Shown here one piece after another: positions 35,101-46,655 of a stretch of 64,000 bases of DNA. Position 1 is the stretch's first letter, and each line of letters starts with the position of its first letter. The notes below the pieces were generated by a model that searched no databases, was not told the origin of the DNA, and saw nothing but the letters and a program-made list of their open reading frames with translations. The position numbers were made by a program, and so were the translations under genes. The stretch lies in contig OU612070.1 in assembly GCA_914767715.1 (NCBI GenBank), positions 9,257,501 to 9,321,500 on the forward strand, in the 5' to 3' direction. The stretch comes from Membranipora membranacea. Lineage: Eukaryota > Bryozoa > Gymnolaemata > Cheilostomatida > Membraniporidae.

Positions 35101-36243
35101 ATTCATTCCACTGTTGGACACCATGTTATGTGCTAAGCTGTTGGTTTAGCACTTACATATTTGTGCCTGTTTTCAGCTTTAGTTCATCAAAATCAAGACG
35201 GACAGTTACTTCTAAATAAAAACAAACTTTTCAAAAAATAAATCGCTGGTATATGTATTGCTCTCTTCAAGACTGATGCCTGACGGATCAGCCACAAAAA
35301 CATCACATACTATGGTGCTGCCTGGTAACTAAATTCCTCACCTTATTGAGTTCTTCGATCCTACGTATTTGATAAGGTAGTGATGATGAGGTCTCGAAAT
35401 AAACATGATCTAAAACACAAAACAAAGCAGGCATTTCAATAAACATAATTACATCGTGTGCATGATTGCGTTACTGAAGCTGGCAGTGGTGTTTCTTTAA
35501 ATCATGGTTTAGATTAAGACATGCAAGTCCTCTTACTCCTTGGCATACGAATGTAGATAAAAATATGCGGATTAATAATATAATCAAACTGGCTCAAAAT
35601 CATTCTATTAAAGTGATGACATGTAAGCGAAGTTGCTTTTTACAAAATTTACACACTGAAGTTTTGATATTCCCATGCTGGATGTTAACGATTACCATTT
35701 GCTCAATATAAGATAGCCAAAATCACGAGCTGTTTGCTCCTACTAGCTAAGAGTGAACACATAAAGGTTTGAACGGCAGCAACAAGGTGCTTATTATAGA
35801 ACCTTGCCAAACTAAACCAAAGTTTAAAGTACTTAGTTGAGAAGTAGGCAGTGTACCCTAAGTACAGCATTGATTGAGCATAGACTAGATTGTACACACA
35901 CTTAGAATATGTATTTATTATATATATAATATATAAATAATAAATATAATATATATATGAATGACACACACTGCAATTATTAAGTCAAGTTATTCCCAGT
36001 GAATCAGCAAATGTAAGATGGGACTCGGTAGTTAGAACTAGCTAGAAAACTCACTTTCAAGTTCCAATTGCAGCCGACCAATTTGAATGTAATATTTTTG
36101 AAAACAGCAAGATAAGATAAAGATAGATTAGATGCCTGCTGATGATGAATTCTGAATGAATGACTATCATCAACAGCAACATAATAAACAATAAAAGCTT
36201 ACTTACCACCAACTCTATACATATTAGCATTTGCAGCTGCCAT
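29161..36243 (-). CDS. MTA1: MTA (metastasis-associated protein), NuRD complex subunit
   Basis: Thirteen exons: 36207-36243, 35342-35409, 34864-34957, 34367-34563, 33967-34084, 33456-33658, 32325-32588, 31901-32096, 31331-31440, 30660-30866, 30028-30112, 29667-29861 and 29161-29348. They sum to 654 codons with stop (653 aa), close to vertebrate MTA1/2. Domains: BAH about 1-165 ([14 protein letters not shown] at the start), ELM2 about 166-265, SANT about 265-325 ([20 protein letters not shown]), and a GATA-type zinc finger C370-x2-C-x17-C391-x2-C394. A C2H2 finger C444-x4-C-x12-H-x4-H467 and the MKTR block follow. ELM2-SANT recruits histone deacetylase HDAC1/2 and the GATA finger may touch DNA or partners; the protein acts in the nucleus as a repressor scaffold. 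It is the single invertebrate-type MTA, so the paralogue number (1, 2 or 3) is not meaningful. Introns carry a 515-bp foldback and a MITE. Confidence 0.95.
30981..31208. repeat. MITE-like repeat, GGGGTnTTTCAAT family, copy 2
   Basis: Begins GGGGTTTTTCAATTATAA and ends TTTTAATTGAAAGACCCCC. It is related end to end to 8612-8822. An internal short palindrome (CTCACTCAATGAGTGAG) is seen only here. It lies in an MTA intron between the GATA and C2H2 finger exons. Confidence 0.65.
32629..33143. mobile_element. 515-bp foldback element in an MTA intron
   Basis: Two long inverted arms of roughly 200-240 bp meet around a short centre near 32880-32900. The outer ends both read ACAGTTTTCTGAGCTCT inward. 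Matching inner landmarks are GGAGTTGTCCTCTCTCCAG, TATCTTGAAAACCGCTTAT and TCCAAATCATTGGAGGCTTG. No transposase frame. It lies between the SANT and ELM2 exons and is spliced out in the model. A target duplication is not clear. Confidence 0.85.
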
Positions 36244-38158
36244 GACTGCAACTTTGTTGTATAGGGCAGCCCAAAGTGAATTGTTTGCACGGTATCAGAC
36301 TAATTTCTTTGTTAGAGATGATGCCAATTAATTTTTTTCCTTCACCAGTCCACCATCTTGATGACGTCACTGCCTGTATGCACTTGGAGTTGTTCTGACT
36401 TTTTGTCAGGGGAGACAACTTCAAATTTGGGATATGATGAAATCAATGAACTAAGAACTAAGTTCATTGATGAAATGATCGGATCGGACAGTATAGGCAG
36501 TATATGTGTGTTCTTTTCAAAACCTAGTGTCCATGAGGCTCATTTGATTTTCTCAGTTCATGAAGTAAAATTGGAGCTCAAAATATTTTTGTTTTCTTTT
36601 TTTTTTATTGTCAATGTGTTCAATAGTTCCCTCTTCAGAGACAGTAGGAGGAGTTTTTATGTACGTTGCTCAACTGAGTCAACAACAAAAACTGAGTAGC
36701 AAAGTTGAGATATCATAATAAATAAATGCTTTGAATAGAGAGATATTTATGGGCTATTTTTCAATAATATCGATGTAGGTCATTAATGGGATAGGGGACG
36801 CAAGGCGTCAGAAGGGTTGTGTTGTATAATTATGACTTACTTGTGACATGAAATCTCGAAGTGTTGAGGTGTTGTCAAAAGTCCATCCCCATTAACACCA
36901 TAGTCCATTACGCCACTAACCTTGTCACCATAGGCCATTACGCCTCAAACCATTGGACACATATATATTATGTATATTTTGGTATTATATCATAAAAATA
37001 ATGGTTTGCTGACTGGGGAAAAAGCAGTGTCACGTTTAAAAGCATTTCAAAATATCTGCCTGAAAAGAATTAGGTGGCATGCTTTGGGAGAGTTTGAGAA
37101 GGGTAGAAAGTTTCCAAGCTCATGCATAAGACTGTTTTTAACGTGTCGCAACATGTTTTGTAAGACTGCTGTTGGCAATACTCAATAAATAAAAAAGCAA
37201 TCAAAAAATATTTTGACAATTATTGACATTCATTTTCGAGGTTTATTGGGGTTGTGCTCTCATGCCTGATGCGACTCTTCAGTGTAACCCTGTTCTTGCT
37301 TGCTTTTTACAAAAAATCAAGAAAAGAAATCGGGTTGCAGTGAAGAGCCAGTTTAGTACCATCAGCTAAAATATCAGCTGAAATAAATTGAATTAAAAAA
37401 CTTGACACTATATATGGTGATGGTGCAATATATTGAACAATACTTATGGCAACGAGCCAGTTGCAAGACAAGTAAAGAACTCTGCTGGTCCTATGTTTGT
37501 TGGTTAGATTTTATTCGTTCTCTTTAAAAAACAGTTGTTCTTGCTGTGAACAACAAAAAATCATGGAAATTCAACATGTCACAACACACAATGTTCTTTA
37601 TGCAATCACAACATGTTCACAAATAAGTAACCGCTCTTTTCTTTCTTCGTATTGATGCAGATAATATTAGAAAAAACAGAGGTGCTTCACACCTCTGCTT
37701 CCGAGGCACCGATCGACGGCACATGTATGGATGTTTGGTTTGGCGGGCAGGGTACTTGTCAGGTTTGCTTTTTGGTATCATCATGTAAGACATTGAGGAG
37801 GAAATTACAATAAATGCAATCTTTTGGTACAACTTATAATCGCAACAGCTGTTATACCTGTACTTGAATACCGTACCATTGTCATAAATATTTATTCGCC
37901 GGCTAGTTAGTCTCCGTTCGTGAAAAAGTAAAATGTGACTTCAGATAAATAACGATCCGATGTTGCTACATATAGATAAAATAATTTAATGATTGTAGAA
38001 GTAATAATTTAAAAGATGAACTTTTAGCAAACCCCCCCCCCCCTTCCCCACCTCCCCACACCAAATACACTTAACATAAAATGGTCAAACAGAACTGTGC
38101 GTAGATGAATAAATAGTTGACTAGATTTTGGACTTACCTATTTCTCAATCCTAAAAAC
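36244..38158. other. Spacer between MTA and ZMYND19
   Basis: About 1.9 kb holding the MTA upstream region and the ZMYND19 3' end. A loose repeat occurs near 36890-36955 (CCATAGTCCATTACGCC and CCATAGGCCATTACGCC), and a poly-C run is near 38030-38044. The 113-codon plus frame at 36358-36699 has no domain that I recognise. Confidence 0.6.
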
Positions 38159-41100
38159 TTATCGATCAATATTATGGGATGAGTCATCATCCCAATTATC
38201 TTTGTAAATGATTGTCTGCTCTAGAGCATAGGGCGGAATATCATAGACCAATGTCAACTTTTGATTATGATTTAGTGGGTGACTCATTGATTGTTGATTG
38301 TTGATTGAGTCTAATAGGTCACAATGAAGACTGTGAGTGGTCCAGTCTAGCTTCTGACACTCCAAGCTGCAATATCTGGAAAGATAAGAAGAAAGTTTCC
38401 AATTCAAATCCTTGCAAGATATTTGGGATAACTAGGATGGCCATAAAAGTTTTGTTCAAGTTTTGTCCAAACAATCGGTCCTTCAAAATGCATAATTTTA
38501 GAGTCAGAGACAGTTAGACCCTTACAACACAGCCATTTACATCAGAATTCATCTTCGGTGACAAAACACAGTCCCTCACTGGGTAACATTTTGTGATCAA
38601 ACCAGTGGGTCAAGGTTAAACAGGAAGCCTGATTAAACTTACTTTACACTATGACAGGCTCCACAGCAGTCAAAATGTTGAGGTCTCAGCTCTAGCCTTG
38701 TACAGGGGAGATAATGACATTCTGTGTAGTCTGTTACTGGTCGAGTCCTGTCTTGTTTGTCTGGTTGTAAGCTCGACCACATCTGGTCTGATAGAGATGG
38801 ATGAAGGGGATGCTGATTGGCTAGTTTGTCAAAAAGTTGGGATGAGAATTTTTCTTCTGCTGATGGTATGTGAACAACTTCTGGTATATTCTGAAACAAA
38901 CTTAATAGAATTATTATGCAAGTTATCATTGAATCAACAGGCTTTAGCAGCTACCAGGTGCAAGTATGAGTTGATCTAAGAGGTAAATTGGTATGTCTCC
39001 TAAAACGACACGATTATTTCCCTATCATAACGTTATTTCAAGGTAATTGTCAGGATAAAATAATTCAATTCCAGCGTAGTATATATGTTTTTTATTAACA
39101 ACAACTTTTTCTTCGTTTCAAACAATCATTTTATCTCATAGTCCGCATCAATTAAAAAGTCTCACACACTCACCATCCATGGCAGAGCAGAGACAATCTG
39201 TTGGAGACAGGATGAGTAGGAGTTGTCTACTGATTTTCTATCACAGAGCTCATCAGTGAGTATAAGATTTGATAATCGATTGTCCATTGTGTTCAAATTG
39301 AAATGTGAGATTGTCTGTCCAGGGTTGAACCAAGTCTTCTGTCCATATGCCGCCTCCCTGAAATAAAAATTGGTGGTATGTAAAGGTTTGAGCGCAGGAA
39401 ATTGTGCCAGCTTCCTTGTACCTTCAACTACACAAAACCCTAAGGTAGTTGTCACATCCTGATATTATATAAGACAACTCCAATACAACTAATTTCTCTC
39501 AAGAATCTTTATATTAACATAGCTTTGCTGAATGCTCTATTCTGTTTAAAACCCTAGAAAGTTTAACGCTGCAAAATATCCATCTCTCCTTGAATTCAGC
39601 CAACAATTTTTGAACCCAGATGGTATAATTTGGAATAAGGAGCCATGGGGGGATGACAAACCCCCTCTCAGGTTCGGCTATTGTAGATTCGAGTTTTTGA
39701 CCAAATGAGGGAGAACACTATTTGACAGTAACTTGAAACAGCATCTTTGCAGTCAGTTTCAAATTTACATAACCATTACTGCTATATGGTAAAGGTGGAA
39801 CCATTAGTGCCATAATGGTGTTACATGATTGTTTCGTCATCGCCTGGTGTGAAGGCGTCGCCCCCATAGCCACTCCTTACAGAGCAACATCTTTGTTGTT
39901 GTTGTTGTGGTTCATGTGGCATCATCTAACAGCAAATTCTCGGTGTGAGGATTTCACCACATCTAGCTCCTGGTCACGAGTCTCTCTGTATAATCCATAG
40001 GCTACGAGTTCATGACTACCCAAAGACCAGTGCATGTTATAGTCAGGCAGTTACCATCAATAATTCATGCCAAATAGAGCATTGAATATTTTTACCATGC
40101 ATGACATAACTGACATAACTTTATCATAAATAACTGCCTGATCATAACATGCACCGCTCTTTGGGGCAGTCTTTAAGTAAGTGGATTCATAAAAAGATAT
40201 ATCGAAAACAAGCTTCGAAATACAAACCATACGATATGCTGAATTGTTGTGACTTGTCCGATGTCAGCGGCACCATCTGATGCCATGTGAACTTTAAGCA
40301 ATGCTAACACTTGTGTTGTAACATCTCCTGTATTCCTGTTTGTCATCAAAACAGCCTAAAATAACAGACAAAACAAACTTATCAACATAGTCGTCTGGTA
40401 AAGTACCTACATACTGCTGGATTCATGTAGGAACAATATATTGTATCTAACTTGTTTAGACACACAAGCTCTGCCCTGGTTGCTGTTATTAGTGGCATTC
40501 CACTTTTAACCACAGCCGACGAGAGGGTGGGCACACTGTGGTTGAAAATGGAATGCCACTACCGTTATCTCAGGTAGAGTTTGAACACTAGAATTGGACT
40601 GGATATTCAGCTGTCTAAAAACACTAGCAAGGACTGGGCAATACTTGAAGGTCTGCTGATATAACTTATTGAGTCACTACCGTATGACCAATCTCAGTCA
40701 CAGGTCAAGTCTGATGATAGGATTAAATTTGTTCTGTCTGTTTTGGTTACTCATCCCACGAACTGGCTATGGATCAAATACATCATTATGCTGGTAGATA
40801 CACAGCACAAACTCCCTGGTATGTGTTAAGAGGTATAACAGCAGAAGTAGCCATTGACAAGAACGACACACAGCTCAATTCAGTTACATCAGGGAGAATG
40901 GTTACGATCACTAAAGCAAATATAGTGATAGATTATTTACCCTCAGATGGTATTTGTCGCCTATCCATGACAGTCTCTTATCCAGCATACAAAACTTCAC
41001 CTAAAACACAAACAGATGCTGTTACAAGGCCGTAGTTTGGCAAAAATGGTAGGGGAGGCAAAAGTCCAAGACGAGTTCGAAGCATAACCAGGAGGGGAGT

Positions 41101-44100
41101 GGTGCTGCAATTCCTTGCTAAGTAATTCAGGCTGATTCTGACATGGATTAATCAATGATGTCTTTAGGCCACTCTATTTAGATTTCTAGGGGAGGCAGTG
41201 CCTCCCTGCCTCCCCTAGAACTACGGGCCTGTGTAATACAAGGGTGAGATGGCAGCGCTATGGAGGTGAATTATTGATTAGTCAAGTGCCGACGACAGAG
41301 CAGATTAGTGGTGGAAGTTTTATGATATTGTGTGGCATGTGAAATCAGATTTGCTCAAATATCATGCTAGGTTTATTTTGTACCAAGGTCACTGTAATCA
41401 GGTAGGGTGGTCAGGTGTACCACCCTTCCTGGTGTAATTGGAATTACTATTGGTCACTGGTTAGTTATTCAACCTTGATAGTCACCAATGGTGTAAGCAG
41501 TGATTTGTGATGGAATGGCAGACCATGAATTATTCTTGGGACTCCACTCCAGCTCAGGCTGAACCAAGGTTGAATTAAAGTGATACAAGTCAGAAATTAT
41601 TCCATGTCGCAATATACTAACACTCTGAGGCCATAATAATTTATCACAAACAATATGAAACCAAGCTCATCCAAAAATGTCCCCCCCACACAAACTTAAT
41701 CCTCTGTTGTATCAAAAGACCTACTCAGAGTAAGGATATACCCTGATATACTCTGATAATAAGGGACAGTGTCAATAATATTAATTAGCCAGTCACACTT
41801 TATGCGACCACAACTGAAGTGATAATTGGAAAAGAATGGGTCAATAATTTGTCAATCATGAAGTGAATTCCTCCACAGCTGTTGCCCACTATACAGCCAC
41901 ATATGATTCTGCCTTTGTCTTTCGGATGTAAACAAAGATATAATGTCTTTTTATGACAGCTTAAATTTCCTATTCTTGATATCCTCAATTTTTGCGATAC
42001 TATTTTCGAGAGGGAAGGATAGCCTTAGAACAAATTTGATCCAAACTGCCAGCAGTCCGGTCATTTCCATTCTACTGGTCAGGCGGCGGCTCAAACCCTA
42101 AGTGTAGGCAAATTGGATCATGCTTGATCTAGGGTAGTCAGTCCTGGACCTCACAACTTGATGCTAATATTTGCATGCCTAGTATACTTTTACGCTGGTA
42201 CCATTAGAATGTCTAGTTTTATTACCCCTCAGCTTGGATACAGGCTGGCTTTATGGCACTCAGGAACATCTGGAGACCCTTCAAAGACTCTGTGATAAGA
42301 GAATACCCGTAGAACTGCACCAGTGTCATATGCAGTGACAGGCTGTCACAGTTTGATTTTCACAAAAAGTTATACCAAATTGTGTGGGCAAAAAAGTTTC
42401 CGATGACTAAAGATTCCTATGATAGAAAAAATCCATACATAGACAGTTTGCGTTTTTGTCAAGCTCTATGGTCTAGCTAGGCTCTGTTGTGTATTGCTCC
42501 AACAGAATTAGCTTCATATTGATAATCCGCTCAGTGACAGTTGCAGTAAAACAAAAGGAGGATGCTCCTATCTTTGTCGTCTATATGCCATACAATCATC
42601 TAAATTATTGATCCACACTGGGACATGCCTGCCTCATTATTATAAGTGTATAATCAATGAAACACCAAACATATGTGCACATCATACACCAGCTCATCGG
42701 CTACTACAGGGAGACGCACACCATACATTAATCATAGGCTAGCACAAAGAGTTCAAACAATTATGCCGTGGAAAGTTGAGCCATACTCAAAATGAAAATT
42801 GTTATTGAGTGGCCATAATTTTATTGAATTTATGCAAAAACATGCAAACTAATTGTTTCAACCAGCTGCCTGAATTTAAACAGCAAGGCCAAAGACCATA
42901 GTAGTAAACTATGACCATACCCAAGTTTTACTATTAGGTCGGCAAAATGCTTCTGGTAGCTGACTGCAGAAGCCTTTGCGGCACCATGAACTTTGCTAAA
43001 ACGTGACATAGGTCACGCGATAACTGTGACACGAAAATTTGAGTTGGGAGATTGTAACATAATACATGTAATTATTAATGGTATCTATTTCATCGAAAAG
43101 ATAAACTTCAACAGTGCTTATATATAAGATACTTGGCAGATTTTGGAAGGAAATTAGGTGGCTCAACGCTATAAAAATACCTTTAGAGTCAGTAAATAAA
43201 GGTAACTAACATTTAAATCGAGCAGCATGATAACAAATTAGTATAATACTAATGTGTATCTTAATGTGTTTCATAATGTTAACAGCGACATTTAGCTCTT
43301 ATCTTCATGAAGCTTGCAAACATGACTCAAATTACCTCTAGATTGTCCGCTATCTTAATGTTACAATTTCCTATTGTGTAGCCAGTGCCAATTTGATTTT
43401 GGCTTTCATAGATTAAAATGGTAAAGAGCAAATCACAGCAGCAACCAGCCTCGATTCTTATGAGTCCGAGTTGAGTGCTTGCTTGCGGTTTTATGTGCAG
43501 TTACCGGCTACGGATGTTACGTTATGCCATGTATTGACCTTACTCTGCAATGATGAAAGTGATTTTCTTGGAACACAAGGTCCTTTATAAGACCAAGTTT
43601 TAGAATAGGGCCTAAATATGGAAATAAAATTGTCTGGAGAAATCTTATTTGCCATTGCACTTGGTTTTTATACCACACTGAATTGAAACCACAAAGTATT
43701 GACCAAGATATCCTGAGATATTGTTGCAGTTACCTGCCAAGATTTGCAAAAGGAAAGTAATCGTTGTCACCACTACACTGGTATTGTTTTGTTTGTCAAC
43801 ATCTTCCTGAGTTTTTTGCTGAAGTTCACATCTTGTCATTGTACTTTTGTTGAGCAAGGTGTTGCAATGAGGTTTAATCAAAACATCAAAACAAACACTC
43901 ATCGCTTTCTCCTAATGTGCTGTAGAAGAGAAGTAAGAATATCAGATTACGTTTGATTATTTTGTGATCAGAATTGCAGCTTGGCAGCGTCTTTGAAATG
44001 TTGAGAGCTATAAGGTGGCTAATTATGCATCACATGGGATTTCTGTCTGAATAAACTAGCAGATGATGGGTACTATTCCAGAGCTATGTTGATCCTTTTT

Positions 44101-45448
44101 TCCTAATAAGTATGACGTTGAGTGGAGCATTGTTTTAAAATGTCAAAACCAAAAAATATGTCCACATGACAACAACAATTTGCATCAGGGTGTGTCCGTT
44201 CTCTGGCCATTGCTGGTTCTTTCCAACGCATATTGATTTAAGCGTGGAGAATGCCGAAGATTACAGACAGAAAAGTTTAGATGCCTGTAGATACAGCTGA
44301 TTACTGCGTATGTACTCGTATTGATTCTAATGCTTTTAGCAAGTTTAGATTGGCGTGAGATTCGCCTTTTAACACACCCTTGCACCTACTCAGCCTTTTC
44401 TTTATTTAGTGATAACTTCTCTATGCCAACACTCAAACATAAGTATAGAATCGTGGTTTATCTCCCCCTTATCTCATGCTTATCGGAGTCGGACAACTGA
44501 TAATGCAGGATAACACGATGAAAACTGTTTATTTAGTACTTGTATTATGTGCTGTTAAGCGGTTACAAGTGTCTCATTACCTTGTGCTTCTGGACAAATC
44601 CACTCAGCCACTCAGGTAATCATCAACCTAGCCTTGTCACATTGGACGTGTGTCAAGGCTATCCAACCAACTAGAATTGTTTGTGTTTTCTTCTGGGAAT
44701 TTTCTCTTTGAGTTATAATTCATGTTTGTTCTGATTGAATATACCAGACAATGGCAGTATGCTTGACGCTCATAAAGATTAATGGCCTTACATTTCTATG
44801 CTGGATTCTTGATTCTGATGGACCTCAACCTTAGCGATTGAGGACTTAGAGAACCTTGATATCCTTTCCAGAGCCAACCCAAACTTCTCTAGATAGAGCA
44901 TTTATTTGTCGATTTGTTGACAATCATATTTATAATAATAGCTGCATAGCATTCCAAGTGATACTCCACACATGGAAGAATGTTACTGTTACAGTTCAGA
45001 GCTTGAACTTTTTTGGGCTGCTGGTGGAAACATTTGATGAACTATAATGAAATGCCTCAACCAGCGACTCGGAAATGCTTAGGTTCTAATGTTACCCAGT
45101 GCATCTAAAGAATCAGTAGATCGTTTTAACTTAGTTAACAACTTTATAGAGTTGAATGCATGGTGTTTTGTCTATGGTTGAAACCGACAATAAAAAACAG
45201 GTTGTTTCAGTGCACCACTGTATATAATTGTCTCACCCTCCCTTCCTCCCATCACGCCACTTCCCACGGATGAAGTACATAACAAAAATCAACCTCCAGG
45301 AAATTCCCAAACAATCTGAATAGTTTGGGAAATAGAACTGCTTGTTTTCAAACCAGTAAGACAAACAAAACATATCGACACTTACTTTTCCAGCAGCGCG
45401 TCCAACATTGATGAAGCAGTACTGATTGTCCGTTTCGCAGGGTATCAT
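38159..45448 (-). CDS. ZMYND19: ZMYND19, MYND zinc-finger protein
   Basis: Six exons: 45386-45448, 43674-43733, 40228-40355, 39174-39357, 38643-38890 and 38159-38375, 300 codons with stop (299 aa; the vertebrate protein is about 227). The N-terminus MIPCETDNQYCFINVGRAAGK corresponds to the vertebrate start that ends GRVAGK. The core TISHFNLNTMDNRLSNLIL matches the conserved DNRL-NL block. The C-terminal MYND finger runs about 203-245: CHYLPC, CCGAC, YCSLECQKLDW, H and C. The vertebrate protein is reported to bind membrane receptors and to serve in a CTLH-type ubiquitin ligase context; only the family is evident here. The 60-nt exon 2 was found by homology and phase and is the weakest part. 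The introns around it are 3.3 and 1.7 kb and are full of MITE-like repeats. The extra length is mostly between the core and the MYND finger and after it. Confidence 0.88.
40014..40171. repeat. 158-bp inverted-repeat element
   Basis: Left arm begins GACTACCCAAAGACCAGTGC and continues ATGTTATAGTCAGGCAGTTA. The right arm reads back as GACTGCCCCAAAGAGCGGTG followed by CATGTTATGATCAGGCAGTT. About 40-bp arms, with a 70-80 bp AT-rich centre. It lies in the ZMYND19 intron between exons 3 and 4. Confidence 0.7.
40491..40560. repeat. Short palindromic element, AGTGGCATTCCA family, copy 1
   Basis: 25-bp arms: the left AGTGGCATTCCACTTTTAAC and the right reading back as AGTGGCATTCCATTTTCAAC, both continuing CACAG, 23 of 25 matching, around a 20-bp centre. 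A relative sits at 54630-54685. Intron of ZMYND19. Confidence 0.7.
40769..41035 (+). other. Orphan 88-codon open frame in a ZMYND19 intron
   Basis: Starts MDQIHHYAGRYTAQTPW and runs into the edge of the MITE at 41027, whose end supplies the last few codons. Composition is protein-like, but I recognise no family and see no splice partners on this strand. It could be a decayed gene fragment or chance. Confidence 0.15.
41027..41230. repeat. MITE-like repeat, GGCCGTAG family, copy 2
   Basis: 204 bp from AGGCCGTAGTTTGG to CTAGAACTACGGGCCT, with better-preserved inverted ends than the copy at 227-451. Shares GGGGAGGCAAAAGTCC, GCTGATTCTGACATGGATTA and CTCCCTGCCTCCCCTA with that copy. Confidence 0.75.
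42037..42120. repeat. Short inverted repeat, TGATCCAATTTGCC family, copy 2
   Basis: Left arm TGATCCAAACTGCCAGCA; the right arm reads back as TGATCCAATTTGCCTACACT. Same ends and size class as 16970-17037 but more diverged. Intron of ZMYND19. Confidence 0.55.
44629..44661. repeat. Short palindromic element, TAGCCTTGTCACAC family
   Basis: 33 bp, TAGCCTTGTCACATTGG then ACGTGTGTCAAGGCTA; the arms pair with one or two mismatches and almost no loop, like the 34-bp element at 2722. It lies in the first ZMYND19 intron. One-armed matches also occur near 56020-56040 and 57375. Confidence 0.6.
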
Positions 45449-46351
45449 GTTGTAGTTGAGTTCTTCACCAGCAGCCTCAAAGTAAGTTCTGACTCTTGTC
45501 ACAGGCACTTCACCACTGATACACAGTACAGATAAGTTATTGCTCACATCACATAGCGTGCAAAGTGTATTTGGCAAATTAAGGGGTATGCCATGTGCTC
45601 GTTTGTTGATCAATGATTTTGTGCTCGACCAATCAGCACGCCTCAATCAAAAACCACGTATCTGTTTATATTCATATATATAAGTAATCGCTTAATGCGC
45701 ATCATAATTACAAGGCACAACAAATCTGTATTGTCGCTAGCCTGCGTATAAACTGATAGGATTGAATAAATTGACTGTATAATTAATATTTAGACTGTAA
45801 TTGCTCAGATGATGTCACCATGAGGAAGTGGTTATGACTCCTTAGTTAGGGTATGATGTGCAATTATTACAGAAGAGCTACTAGATACTTCCATAAATCA
45901 ACATCTGCTTGTGACTAGTAGGGCTAGCATTGTCTGCTCCTCCAAAATTTGCTTCAAATGGAGGCATTCGGGTTTAATGTCTGGTTAAAACACTAATGTT
46001 ACCAAATTTGTTGACGAGGATACTTTTGTGCTAATTTTGTATTGAGTTTTTATGATATTGATATGATATCATAACAAAAAGCATATATGTTCTTCTTGAA
46101 AATGATTAGGATGCCGATAAAATTATAAATAAAAGAAAACTCTTTTTGTCCCAAGCTGCCACAGTCATCTCTCTTTGGGAAATTTTGTTATCATCATCGT
46201 CGAAATCAGTAAGGTGTCATGTATTTACTTAGGTGAAAACGGATCGCTTTATTTAACCCAATATGAGATCGCGAGATAAGATTAAATTTTAGCGGCGCAC
46301 AAGTGATGATGAGTAAGTGTTAATGTTTATCTTGTGTAAATGATGTCTTCT
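45449..46351. other. Spacer between ZMYND19 and the next gene
   Basis: About 0.9 kb. The ZMYND19 upstream region is here, with an acceptor-like site at 45516-45518 (minus strand TTATCTGTACTGTGTATCAG), 68 nt before the ATG. Nothing else is recognised. Confidence 0.55.
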
Positions 46352-46542
46352 CTAGCGACGGTGAATAGCCTCCCAGCAGTATGCAGAACTCATCGATTGC
46401 CTTCTCTTGTCATAAAAGTGGAGCAGCCCTACGAAGTCATGAAAAGTTAAACGTAATGAGTGATTTCTTGCCCTGCCTTCTTCTGTCTTGAAGCTGAGAT
46501 ACAGGTAGTGCTTAAAATACTGTTCATAAGACGCATAGTCAA
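46352..46542 (-). other. Exon-like open frame after the membrane-protein gene
   Basis: After a strong acceptor (GATTGTTTGTTCTTCTTCAAAG) a 63-codon frame reads DYASYEQYFKHYLYLSF and continues to EAIHRR and a TAG at 46352. It is charged and aromatic, unlike the membrane gene's KVEQ tail. It needs a preceding exon ending in phase 1; exons 48657-48702 and 47670-47763 of the upstream gene both qualify. It may be an alternative last exon of that gene, or the remnant of a separate gene. No domain recognised. Confidence 0.4.
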
Positions 46543-46655
46543 CTTTGAAGAAGAACAAACAATCACAAAATGTCAATTTAATCATTTAATGCGGTATAAT
46601 CATGACGCCACATTAAATCATACCTCTTACTCATTTGCGACTTGACTGCTATATC

